64,000 bases of DNA from Euglena gracilis (Eukaryota; Euglenida; Euglenophyceae; Euglenales), in NCBI GenBank assembly GCA_039621445.1, contig CP154956.1, positions 77,930,474 through 77,994,473 of the forward strand, read 5' to 3'. The notes beneath the pieces are model-generated. The model had not been told where the DNA came from. It saw only the letters and a list, made by a program, of their open reading frames with translations, and ran no database searches. Position 1 is the stretch's first letter. Every line of letters begins with the position of its first letter. The position numbers and the translations under genes are program-made. Positions 54,319-64,000 of the stretch are shown here, piece by piece.

Positions 54319-57300
54319 CGAATTTGGACAAGTTTGGTTTTCACCTTCCAATGGAGGGTTTTGATCAAAGGGGACAAACCTTGGACGAGCACCCGCTCAA
54401 AATTTTGGGCAAGAATTTGGAGATGGCAAATGAAAAACCTCTACCTATTCGCAAAATGATCATTGCAAGGAAGGGGGAGGGGAATAATGAAACGGAATCC
54501 GAAGAGGAAGAGAGAATAAGGAAGCTAAGAGAGGAAATTTTTGGAAGGTATGATGGAACCGTATTTCGGTCTAAGGTACAACCCGACCCACCCGTAAGAG
54601 GACCATATGGTTATGCATTCATACCTTTGCAAGAAGGAGCGCGGCCTACCCGACAAAAACCATTTTTCATGCACGGGGAACGAAAAGAAGCTTTGGAAAA
54701 AATCACTCAAGATTGGATCGATATGAAATTCATCGAGCCAGCCACAACAAAAAATTCAGAATGGCTCTCACAAACATTACCCGTGCCCAAAAAGTCAGCC
54801 GATTTTCCTTGGAGGGGGGTTGTTGACATGAGGGAACCCAACAGCCAATCCCGTAGGTGCAACTACCCTCTTCCGAAAATCGATGACATCCTGGTGAAGC
54901 ATGGCGCAAACCAAATGTTCTCTATTTTGGACTTAAAACAAGCTTTCCACCAACAGCCGCTTCACCCGGATAGTAGGCCTATAACTTGCTCCTTCACACC
55001 AAAGGGTCTTTACCAATGGAGGGTGAATGTAATGGGGTTAACTAACGCCTCACAACAATTCCAACAAATGATGGATGACCGTTTAGCACCCGTAAGGGAT
55101 ATTGCTACCCCATAAATTGATGACATTTTGGTAGGGACTACCGTCGGGGAGGGGGAGGATCTCCTCGAGGCACACAAAAGGGATTTGTGTAGGGTGTTGG
55201 ATTTACTCGCCGAGGAAACTTTTGTAGTGGACCCCAAAAAAGCGGAATTATTCATTAAAGAATTGGAATTTTGTGGCCAGATTTTGGGGCATGGCACGCG
55301 TCGGCCGGCCCCCGGCAAATTACGCGCCATTGAGAAATGGGAGGTTCCTACAACCATAACGGCCTTAAGGGCTTTCCTCGGCTTCACAAATTATTACAAC
55401 ACCTACATACACATGTATGCCCAAGTTGCGGCACCTTTGCAAGATAAGTTGAAGGTATCTCGGGGGGAAGGCAAGAAAGCGAGCAAAAAATGGGTTGAAT
55501 TCGGGGAGGTTGAACACAAAGCATTTGAGGAGTTAAAGAAACGGTTGTGTTCCGGTTTAATTCTTCAAAGGGTAGACCCCGATAAACCCTTTGCTTTGAG
55601 AGTTGATGCGAGTGGGTATGCCGTAGGAGCAACTTTGGAACAACTCAAAGAAGGAAACGGTACGCCCACACCCCAAGATATTTTGGACAAAAAAACGGTG
55701 CCTGTTGCTTTTATGTCCCGAAAACTCACCGAGGGGCAAAGAAAATGGACCCCCCGGGAATTGGAGACATATGCCATAATTTTGGCACTCCAAAAATGGG
55801 AAAGTTGGATTGGTCTCCAACCCGTTTTGGTGTTGACCGATCACCAAAGTTTGGAGGCATGGGCAAAAGAAGTGCTCGACACCCCAAGTGGACCGGTGGG
55901 GAGGAGGGCACGATGACACCAACTTTTCTCAAAATACGATTTGACAGTAGGGTATATTCCGGGGAAGGAAAACACCATTGCCGACATTTTAAGTCGGTGG
56001 GAATACCCCGCTTCGCAAGCTCTAAGGGACATTAGTAAACATGGTTCGGCCGAGGATAAGAGAGAAATGGAAGAGCTCATAAGAGAGGAGAGGGAAGATG
56101 AGAAAAATTGCTTGTTGGTCAAGGTCAAAAATCAGCCTAACGCTCGTAACTTGTGGATAAGGGGGGTGGAAACCCGCAGTGGAAAAGAGGTGGCACCCAA
56201 TTTTGTGGATGATGCATCAGGGAGGGGTACCGAGAGTGTAGAGAGTCCGGGAGGAATAAACACCACCGAAGACGCTCACTCACAAGGGCCTAAGGAATTT
56301 GGTTCGAAAAAGGGTAAGAGGAGAGTTACCTTTTGGGATGGAGTGGACCCTGCGGGAAATTTGGTGACCAACCCAAAACTTCCGACTAATGAGTTACCGA
56401 GGGGGGGAACTGGAGGGGGTGGGGCCCCACCAACTCCACGTACAACCCCTAAGCTAAGAAAATCAGTCTGGGAGAGAGATTGGGTGGTTGCGTATACCGA
56501 ATGCCCCACTTGGAAGGAAATTTGGCTTGCAACTCAAAATGACGGTGAGTGGCCAAAGGGTGTGAACGTTCACAAGGACCGAATGTTTTTTGAGGAGAAA
56601 TTGTGTGTCCCACTTTCTTTTCAAGAATTCATTGTACAAGAAGTTCATGAATTCTTGGGACACGTTGGTCCGGAAAAAGTGTGGAATTTCATCATTTTGC
56701 GGTACGCATGGGGTGATGAAAAAAGGGCACGTGTTTTCAATGAAAGTTGTTCCAAAAGTTGTGTCACGTGCCAAGCAAGTTCAAGGGGGGAGACTTTGAA
56801 GGGACCCATAGATTCAACACCCATTCCACCGGCACCCATGGTGAGTGTGGCCTTAGATCTTTTCAAAATGTCATTGGTAAAGTATGAGGGGGAAAATTAC
56901 AATACCATGGCGGTGTGTGTTGACCGGCACTCCGGTTGGATCGTGGCCATACAATTTTTAGAAAAAGGATTAACGGGTGCAAAATTGGCAAAGGCAATGC
57001 TCAAACATTGGAGACTTTTTGGGATTCCTTCTATCATTTCTAGCGACCAAGGGAGTCATTTCGTGAACACATGGTGGCAAACCATGTGCTCATTTTTGGG
57101 AATTCGGCAAGCTTTTTCTCAAGCCTACCACCACCAAGCCAATGGGCGGGTGGAAAGGGCGGGTCAACAAGTGATGGAAATTTTGAGGAAACTCTTTGTG
57201 GACGGAAAAATGAATTGGGTTGAGGCTCTACCCCAAACTTTGGATAGGATTCATGATGTGAAGGGGGAGGGTGGTTTTAGCCCATACCAAATTATGACCG

Positions 57301-57896
57301 GTAGGGAACGTCCCCTTGGGGGGATACCTTACCAAGCACCCAAAGAGTGTGAGGATGCCCAACAGTTTGTTCATCGAATGAAGCTAATCGATGAAACGGT
57401 GGCAAAGGTTTTAAACCACACCCATGAGGTCCAAGCTAAAAGGCTTAACCAAGGTCGAAGAGAAATGGAACCATTAAAAATTGGAACCCATGTGTGGTAC
57501 AAACGACCCGAGGGTTCGGGTGAAAAATTAAACTCGAGGTGGATTGGTCCCGGTGTTGTCAAAGCTCGGGAGTGGGAGAGGAGTTATGTTGTGGAAACCA
57601 AACCGGGTGTGCAAAGTAAAACACACCGAAGTTTTCTCAAGGAGTATAGGGAACCACCGGTTTTTGGCAAAGGGGTTCCTTTGTATTTTTTCAAACGGAC
57701 GGAAAAAGAGGAGGAGGCAATGCCCGATGAATGGGAGGTTGAGAAAATTTTGGCCCACCGTAGGAAGGGGGATACGTGGGAATTTCTCACCAAGTGGGTT
57801 GGTTATGAGGAGGGGGAAGAAACCTGGGAACCCATTGGAAATTTCATTCATCGGTTTAGCCATGAATTGGTTCGGTATTGCGCACACAAAAATTGA
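54291..57896 (+). CDS. Gypsy-1 pol: RT, RNase H, integrase and chromodomain
   Basis: A single frame of about 1,200 codons is broken only by TAA at 55,113-55,115 and TGA at 55,914-55,916. The TAA takes the place of Tyr in the catalytic YIDD; the TGA takes the place of the Trp in the RARWH stretch of the sister elements. RT has FSILDLKQAFHQQPL and VMGLTNASQQFQQMM. RNase H has LRVDASGYAVGATLEQL. Integrase has HEFLGH with CVTC, SVALDLF, SSDQGSHF and NGRVERAGQQ. The chromodomain is DEWEVEKILAHRRKGDTWEF and onward. The end is TGA. Confidence 0.95.
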
Positions 57897-58805
57897 AGGT
57901 GAATTTAATGGGGGAACTTCAAAAATCATTGTGAGCCAATTTCATTGAAGCTCAATTTTGCTTTGCTTTTGGATTTTATTTGACGGTGAGCTCAATTTTT
58001 AGAAGCTCTGGGAGGTGGAACGGGGCCGAGTGCCGTGCGGCACCGGGGGGGGGCCTTGATTTCACGCTCCTCCGCTCATTTCTATCCTCCATTTTGTACG
58101 TGCACATGTCTTTTGTGTGCGGGCACATTCACATACATTCATTTTGCTTTGCGCACATACACACACGCGTCATTTTGTTTTGCGTGCACACATGTGCACA
58201 CGTTATTTTGCTTAGCTTGCCCGCGTCATTGTTTTATATTGGCCTCTTTGTCACAGGAGTGAAGCGGGAAGCTAGCTCCAGCACGCCGGGAGCCCCGACT
58301 TTGTAAATATTTGTAAATATTTACCCACGCGTAGGCATTCCTTCAAAGGTTTGGGAGGAAGGAAGGAAAGGGGTTGGGGGTCCCCTCGGCAACAACCATC
58401 GCGACCTCCGACGACGCTCCATCATCTCTACTTAAACCAACACCAACATCACCACCCCGACAACACCGACCTCTACCAACATGGACGCCTCTACGGAACG
58501 GGTGGTTGGCGGCGGTACGGAGGATTGCTCGTTTCACCCCTACCGCTACCTTTACATCAACGATTCGCACCTCATTTATAACCGTTACTCCTCCCTTCCC
58601 CCACGCATCCGTTCCCCCACGCGCCCCTACACCCATACCCCCCCCGGCAGTTGGAAAATCCCAAGACCAAAAAATTAAGTAGGGAGAGTGAGAGATTCTT
58701 TGGATGGGCATAGCCCCTGTGGATTCATTTAGACACGCACGCCTACAAGAATTTTTTTCGATTTTTTTTTGGAGCCCTTCAAGGAGATTCAGTTTTGAGC
58801 ACATT
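57897..58805 (+). other. Gypsy-1 3' region with a doubtful 65-codon ORF
   Basis: Within this non-coding-looking stretch the plus-strand ORF 58,481-58,678 starts MDASTERVVGGG and is Tyr/Pro/His-rich. Nearby TTTGTAAATA repeats (58,301-58,321) and ACATTCATTTTGC-type repeats (58,125-58,230) are visible. I cannot assign a function and the ORF may be chance. Confidence 0.3.
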
Positions 58806-59060
58806 CCCCCCCCGGGGGGGGAAGGCCGATTTTTCTTTCAACTCCCCCGGAGGGGGGGAGGGTGAATTTTTATTTTCCCCCGGAGGGGGGGGGAAGGCCG
58901 ATATTTTCAACTCCCCCGGAGGGGGGGGGTGAATTTTATTTTTCCCCCCGGAGGGGGGGAGCGAAATTTTATTCCCCCCCGGGGGGAGGGCGGATTTTTA
59001 ACCCCCCCGGAAGAAAGGGGGGAGGCAATTTTTCATTACCCCCAAAAGGGGGGGGGGGCA
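58806..59060. repeat. Array of CCCCCGGAGGGGG palindromes
   Basis: About seven units of C5-8, short centre, G6-9 recur every 30-36 bases (near 58,806, 58,843, 58,876, 58,912, 58,944, 58,973 and 59,002), alternating with GAATTTTTATTTT-like spacers. Each can fold as a hairpin, and the G runs could form quadruplexes. Confidence 0.8.
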
Positions 59061-59585
59061 AGCAATTTTCCCCTTGGGAAATGAGGAGCGGCCGTGAATT
59101 TTTCCCCCAAGTCAAAAAGGGGGGGGGGGCGATGAGCCATTCCCCTTGGCAAGGATTTCCATTGGACCGAAGCAAACCTTTGTTTATGACACCAATTCCT
59201 TTTTGTTCACCGGGTGAGTTAAGAGGTTTTGTAATTCTTTTCTTTTGCAATCAAGTAGGACGCTTCTTGGTTTCAAAGGTTGATTCACTCTCACATTTTT
59301 CACCAGAAATTGTTAAGTAGGTTCAAGTTGGGTCTTCCCTCGTGGATTTTCCAGTTATGTTTTTTTGGAGAGGGATACACCATTCCAAGGGGGGGGGACA
59401 TTTTCTCCCCACAACGATGACAAAAAAGGGAGGAAATGCTGCCCGTTTCATTCGCACATGGTCGCAAGAGCAACTAGGGGGGGGGCACATACCAAGAATT
59501 TGAAGAAAGTCCCCCTTGCCCATTTTTTCATTAGGAACGGACTTCGGATTTGGACTTGAAGGCGATTGAAGGAGGAGTTGGACGC

Positions 59586-59668
59586 ATGCACACACACACA
59601 CACGCACATGCACGCACGCACACACACACTCACACACACACCCACACACACACACACACACACACACG
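59586..59668. repeat. (CA)n microsatellite
   Basis: CA dinucleotides with occasional CG and CT interruptions, in the gypsy-1 3' non-coding region. Confidence 0.9.
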
Positions 59669-59901
59669 AGCGCGTTTTTTTGGGTGGCATCATGAGGATT
59701 TTATGTGCTCGGTTGGAACATGGTGAACATTTTGTATGGGTTGACGTACAATGTAGGTTCTGAGTTTTTGAGAGGGGCATAGGCCTGTTTGTTTATTCGG
59801 TTCCTCATTTCTCTCCAAAGAGTTTCATCTTCGATCCCTCCCCGCTTCCCAAAAATGCGACTTTTTGCAATTTTGTTTTTTTCCGGAGTCGGACTAAAGT
59901 C

Positions 59902-59914
59902 GCAAGGGAGGGGG
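59902..59914 (+). promoter_or_regulatory. Gypsy-1 polypurine tract
   Basis: GCAAGGGAGGGGG lies directly before the TG of the 3' LTR. Confidence 0.75.
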
Positions 59915-60620
59915 TGTAGACCGTTGGGGGTCGTCAACGGTCTAGGGGGGGGGGAGCACCCAAAGGACCATTTTTCAAAGTCGCGCACCACATCGCTAAG
60001 TGCGCGCTTAAATTCACTTTTCGGAAACCTTCCAATTCATTCTCGAGTTTGAACAAAAACCCCAAAGGTAGCTAATTATCCCCATTTCACAGACATTTGT
60101 GGGTTTTTTTCCTGACTATTATCGGAGTTTGAAGTTTTGGAAGCGGAATTCAAATCAACAAGATCTCTTGGATATTTGACAAGTATTGAATTCTACAGTG
60201 GAAGTGGATTGATTCAATAGTGACAGGGGATTTTCCAACTGCCGGACGCCCTCCGGCCACCTTTTTGACCCATTCCGGTGTGTGTGTACTTCCGGACATC
60301 AGTGTTGGTGTGTGGCATTCTTTGTGCTATTTGCATTTTTTGGGTTGGCAAACCACATTTCGAAGGATAGCACCAAAGGTTTTCGATGGGAGTTTGGGGA
60401 ATTTTTGAAATGTTGTTTCCGATCCTACGCGGGGAGTCCCAGCCGGGAGGAAACCCGGGGAAAACACCCGAAAATGACTTGAGCCCACCATTTTTCGGAA
60501 AAAACTCGGTTCCGGCGGGGGCACCCGCACCCCCCCACGGGCTGGTGGCTGGGGGGACGGACCCCGGCAAGGGGGGGCCTGGCCTGGCCCTGGCACGGGA
60601 GGGGGGTGCGGCCCTGAACA
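59915..60620 (+). repeat. Gypsy-1 3' LTR
   Basis: Ends TGTAGACCGTTG and GCCCTGAACA, followed by the CTAT duplication and DIRS-C sequence. Confidence 0.95.
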
Positions 60621-61600
60621 CTATGGGATGCAAAACGGTCATCAACCCAGCCCACAACCCAGTCTTTTATATCTTTTAGTTCCTCCTTTATGTCCTGGGA
60701 GATGGGGTGAGATGACCTCCAAGGGTCCAGGGAGTTCTCCACCAGAAAATTGGCGAGCATTGTTGTGAAAGCCCTTGAAAAGGGCAGGGCCAGCAGATTG
60801 GCCCTGATTTTTCCTAAAATGTCAGCTACCTGCATTTTTGACATGATGTCTTTTGTAATGAACTTTCCTAGTTCTTTTCTTTCCTAGTTCTTTGCTGTAT
60901 TTTGGGTGGAGAGTTGCAACTTTCCTTCCTGAAAGTTGATGAGAAACCCAAAATGGAGAACCACTTGGCTGGGCTGCAGCAGACTTTTCTTGACATTGAC
61001 TTTGAACCCACTGGCCATTAAATCCTCCACCACCAGGTTGAGGTGTTTTTTTTTCAGGGTGGCTGGGCTGGGGGCTGTTATGAGTATGTCGTCTAGATAC
61101 ACCTACACCTGAATTCCCCTTTTACGCCATCCATTGTTCAAATGGACCCATTAGGACCCATGAGAAACATGTGGCATGATGTTTATTCCAAAGGACCCAC
61201 CCTGTGCCTTTGACAAGGCTGTAAGGTGTCGTGCAGGGGAACATGACAATAGGCGTCTTTTAAATCGATTTTTGCCACCCACTGACCCTTTTGGAGAAGG
61301 AGGTAAAAGGCATGCATGTGATCCAGTGTAAACTTTTATACCTGGAAGAATGCACTTATTTCCCTGCAATTTGAAAAAAAGCCACCATTTTGTTTCCCCT
61401 GAGTGTTCCTCTTTTGAAATGAGGAACCAAGGAACAGATGGGCTGTGCCCTGTGCTTCCACATTTTTTACAGCCCCAGGTTTTTGATAATCTTCCAAAAT
61501 CTTTTGGGCTTGCTCCGAATTTGATCCCTGTCTGCCTGTCACAGACAGTGCCACTGGGCGGTGTTCCCCTCCCTGGAACAACTTGACATGGTGTGGGCTG
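60621..61600 (-). pseudogene. DIRS-C reverse transcriptase remnant
   Basis: The palm motif MYLDDILITAPSPATLKKK (61,102 downward) and DLMASGFKVNVKKSLLQPSQ match DIRS RT. Upstream QKILEDYQKPGAVKNVEAQG and VPWFLISKEEHSGETK match the RT start of DIRS-A1 (AQKILREYECAG and onward). Downstream ILGKIRANLLALPFSRAF corresponds to the thumb. At least three frames are needed. Confidence 0.7.
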
Positions 61601-61903
61601 GCATGTTTTTCCCACCAGGGTAGGCAGAGCCTCAATCTCTTGGGCAGGGGTGTGTACCCCCAGGCCACCTCTGCCAGATGCACCCTTTCCTCCACTGGAT
61701 CGATGGGGGGGGAGTGCATGTCTGCTGTGAGTGCACAGAGTTGGGATCCCTTTGGTCTGTGTGGTTGGCCAGGCCACTGTGGGTCCTGCATTTTGGGTCC
61801 TGTCGCAGCCCACCGTGGGTGGGTTTCTGAGGTTTACTCCTTCACTGAGGCTGCTGAGACAGCTGGGCAGGGCTTACCTCTGCCTTTTCCTTGTCCTCCT
61901 TTC

Positions 61904-62323
61904 TTACAGCCTCCTTTGCCATGTCAATCTCCTCCAAAGCTTGGCAATCCTCCGTTTCCTTTTCCATACTTCTTGAACTTGAATCCTCCACCTGGGGAAA
62001 GTAAAATACACGACATTCCCTGCTGGGAGGCTTTCTTTCTTTTGTTCTTCCACCGACCACCTGTCCAGTTCCAACAACAAGTAGAAGAACTGCTGGCTCA
62101 TCACCACCTCGTCAGCTTGTACCCCTTCAAGGGTCAATGCATACATCCTCAGCAAATTCAACATTCTTTGTTGGCTGCTCCAAAGCAGCTTGTCCACCTT
62201 GCAGCCTGCGTTTTGTCTGTGGTTGTTCACCTCTGGTCGCTGCTTCAGCCCCTCGAATTTGGGCAGCCCTTCAAAAAGTGAACAGATATCCAAACTCAAG
62301 GAGCTCTCTTTTTGGCGGAGCAA
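61904..62323 (-). CDS. DIRS-C gag-like ORF
   Basis: This 139-codon ORF starts at 62,323 with MLRQKESSLSLDICSLFEGL and is helical and charged, with no enzyme motif. Its place before RT suggests gag. The start lies at the edge of the 320-bp repeat present at 62,311 and 63,112. Confidence 0.45.
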   Translation of the reverse strand: MLRQKESSLSLDICSLFEGLPKFEGLKQRPEVNNHRQNAGCKVDKLLWSSQQRMLNLLRMYALTLEGVQADEVVMSQQFFYLLLELDRWSVEEQKKESLPAGNVVYFTFPRWRIQVQEVWKRKRRIAKLWRRLTWQRRL

Positions 62324-63429
62324 GACCTTGTTGTGAGTGAGTCGGGTGCTTAGCGCCCCAAATTAGGCATTACGCAAACAGCTTCCCAGATCAGGGATCT
62401 GAATTTTCTCACAGTGATTCCTTGTTCATTTTTGCAGTGGCAAGCGAAATGCACTTACTGTTTTCTGGGCTTTGTACTGTGATCTGGACCTGGAACTTCC
62501 AAAGGAATTCCCAAGATTTGATTTTGTGCCACGCTGGGAAATGTGCAGGGTGGTCATTGCAAAGCTGGAAGGAAGAAAGGCTGCCTGGCTCAGGGGTGCG
62601 CAAGGGATTACTCAGAAAGAAGTAGACCTCAGATATACCAGAAGCCCTGTACAAAAATTTCTCGCCACCAATTGGAAGATGGGCCAGATGCCCAGCATGG
62701 GCATTCTGGGAATTCAAATTTGGAAGATGTATCATTCACAGATCTGTCATGGAGACCTGAGGTCATTGAAAGAGTCAAGATTGATGGGAAGTTTCTGCAA
62801 GACAAAGGCACAGTCAGCAAACAAAGGGTCCAGATTGAAGGAGAGAAGTTGGAAGTTACGAGGTCTAAGAACAGGTCACAGAGTGAGAAGAAGCATCCAA
62901 GCTGTAAGAGTGTGAAGGTACAAGCTCAAGTTACAATGAGCAAACTGTGGACATGGGACGGACAAGGAAGTAAAATGCCACTGAGAGGAGGTGGATGAGA
63001 AGGAGGGGACTGGCAGAGTTCCAGAAGACTGCAGAAGAGGTTCTGCCTTAGTGTGGCATGTTGCCACAAGGCTGTGACGTTACTTGTGCCGAACTGTTCT
63101 TGGGTGCCGTTTGGCGGAGCAAGACCTTGTTGTGAGTGAGTCGGGTGCTTAGCGCCCCAAATTAGGCATTACGCAAACAGTTACCCAGATCAGGGATCTG
63201 TTTTTTCTCACAGTGATTCCTTGTTCATTTTTGCAGTGGCAAGCGAAATGTACTGTTTGCTGGGCTGTGTACTGTGTTCTGGACCTGGAACTTCCAAAGG
63301 AATTCCCAAGGTTTGATTTTGTGCCATGCTGGGAAATGTGCCGGGTGGTCATTGCAAAGCCGGAAGGAAGAAATGCTGCCTGGCTCAGGGGTGCGCAAGG
63401 GATTACCCAGAAAGAAGTAGACCTCAGAT
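62311..63429 (+). repeat. About 320-bp direct repeats 800 bp apart
   Basis: Copies at about 62,311-62,632 and 63,112-63,429 share GGCGGAGCAAGACCTTG, TTAGGCATTACGCAAACAG and an open segment encoding LELPKEFPRFDFVP and GITQKEVDLR. They may be split terminal repeats of DIRS-C or a local duplication. Confidence 0.7.
62543..62998 (+). CDS. Unidentified ORF between the 320-bp repeats
   Basis: The 151-codon frame has a Cys/Gly-rich start within the first repeat copy and a polar, Lys/Gln/Ser-rich end (KIDGKFLQDKGTVSKQRVQI). A second frame across the repeat also looks coding. An acceptor-like CATTTTTGCAG lies upstream at about 62,438, so it might be an exon. No family recognised. Confidence 0.25.
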   Translation: MQGGHCKAGRKKGCLAQGCARDYSERSRPQIYQKPCTKISRHQLEDGPDAQHGHSGNSNLEDVSFTDLSWRPEVIERVKIDGKFLQDKGTVSKQRVQIEGEKLEVTRSKNRSQSEKKHPSCKSVKVQAQVTMSKLWTWDGQGSKMPLRGGG

Positions 63430-64000
63430 GAATTCTCCAGGTCCGCCGGCAGGCTCTGGCGGGCCTATACGGGTAGGGAGGTCTGGCTTACAATGTATTT
63501 GTGCTCCGCCCTCGGTGTCCCTTCCTCCCTTGTCTGATTTACTCGAGGGAAAACGACTGCAGGGGCTCTTCTTCCTCTTCCTCCTCGTCCTTTGCCGTCC
63601 TGTCGTCCCCGCGGCCGTTCGCGTCCAACGTCATCTCCGCACCGCCAGGTTCTGTAGCTTCGGCGGGGAACGTCTTCATCCCCGCTGCGGAGCGCCTGGT
63701 CTTACAGAGCTTGGAGGCCACCGAGGCCTGCTTGTCGGACGGCTCAAACAACGACCCCATCTCGACCTCGCACGCGAGGGCGAGCGATAAGAGCCACGTT
63801 TCGTTAAACGGTTTTGCGAGTCAGGGAAACGGCAGCTACCTTCGATAGGCAAATACAGTCGCACAGCGATTTTATCTCCCAAGGGTCTGCCGCCGAGATA
63901 AACTGCGCCAGTACTTGTGCCGTAGGGCGATTATTAACAGTCAGCTCCGGCAAAATAAGGCACAAAAGGGGGAAAGCCTAGCCTGCCTAAAAAAACCTCC
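63430..64000 (+). other. Window end with a degenerate DIRS-B-like terminus and a Ser-rich ORF
   Basis: A segment near 63,490-63,556 (TTTGTGCTCCGCCCTCGGTG and onward) resembles the DIRS-B terminal arm, and CAGTCAGCTCCGGC (63,939-63,952) resembles the conserved DIRS core. Between them the plus-strand ORF 63,501-63,848 encodes a Ser/Ala-rich protein of unknown type. Coding status is uncertain. Confidence 0.35.

Larger units (their letters stand above)
47733..60620 (+). mobile_element. Gypsy-1, full-length Ty3/gypsy chromodomain element with two methyltransferase domains
   Basis: LTRs of 709 and 706 bp (about 16 differences) are flanked by CTAT target duplications at 47,729-47,732 and 60,621-60,624. 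The order is 5' LTR, primer-binding site, gag, C5-MTase, Dam-like, protease, RT, RNase H, integrase, chromodomain, long 3' non-coding region, polypurine tract, 3' LTR. At 12.9 kb it is large for the group. Pol has only two nonsense codons. Confidence 0.95.
60621..62323 (-). mobile_element. DIRS-C, decayed DIRS-type element
   Basis: Minus-strand gag-like and RT remnants resemble DIRS-A in layout but are clearly diverged. The gypsy-1 3' LTR abuts it at 60,620 with the CTAT duplication. No RNase H or recombinase is recognised on the far side of gypsy-1. Confidence 0.6.

Noticed and set aside
58481-58678. Captured host gene in the gypsy-1 3' region
   Set aside because: It is only 65 codons with no recognisable family; kept as a doubtful ORF only.

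Overview
This window looks like nuclear DNA of a eukaryote, most likely a retroelement-rich alga or other protist. It has GT-AG intron signals, LTR retrotransposons with chromodomain integrases, DIRS-type tyrosine-recombinase elements, and no operons or bacterial gene order. I cannot name the organism. C5-type methyltransferases inside LTR elements have been described in dinoflagellates and a charophyte alga, so an algal source is plausible, but that is inference.

Layout. Bases 1-8 kb hold at most pieces of host genes (a two-exon Pro/Ala-rich gene at 244-1513 and a few isolated exon-like ORFs), set in low-complexity DNA full of G and C runs. From 7.8 to 63.5 kb almost everything is nested retrotransposon. 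DIRS-A1 (8.0-12.7 kb, minus) is the best-preserved DIRS element: gag-RT, RNase H plus Dam-like domain, tyrosine recombinase. At 12.7-17.1 kb a shorter DIRS-B1 sits inside DIRS-A2, and a 1.83 kb block there is inverted. Gypsy-2 (17.1-27.6 kb, minus) lacks its integrase end. At 27.6-32.05 kb a second, uninverted copy of the B-in-A arrangement appears (DIRS-B2 in DIRS-A3). DIRS-A3 is split inside its RT active-site codons by gypsy-3 (32,053-43,373, minus; 4-bp target duplication) and resumes at 43.4-45.3 kb. A head-to-head DIRS terminus and unidentified plus-strand ORFs follow (45.3-47.7 kb). Gypsy-1 (47,733-60,620, plus; 4-bp target duplication) is full length. A decayed third DIRS type (60.6-62.3 kb), a direct repeat pair and a DIRS-like terminus end the window.

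How the genes fit together. Each gypsy element has gag, protease, RT, RNase H and (gypsy-1, gypsy-3) a zinc-binding integrase with C-terminal chromodomain. Between gag and RT each also carries two DNA-methyltransferase-like modules: a C5-cytosine type (DLFSG/DLFCG, PC, WWxEN) and a Dam-like type (NPPF/NPPW). The order of protease and the two methyltransferases differs in all three elements. The Dam-like module is also present in the DIRS elements. This repeatedly reshuffled double-methyltransferase cassette is the most interesting system here.

Two further patterns recur. Several ORF frame changes fall on runs of 7-12 G. In-frame interruptions of otherwise continuous coding frames are nearly all UAA or UAG, whereas the natural ends of the ORFs are UGA. 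Either could reflect recoding, mutation or assembly error; arguments on both sides are given in the findings.
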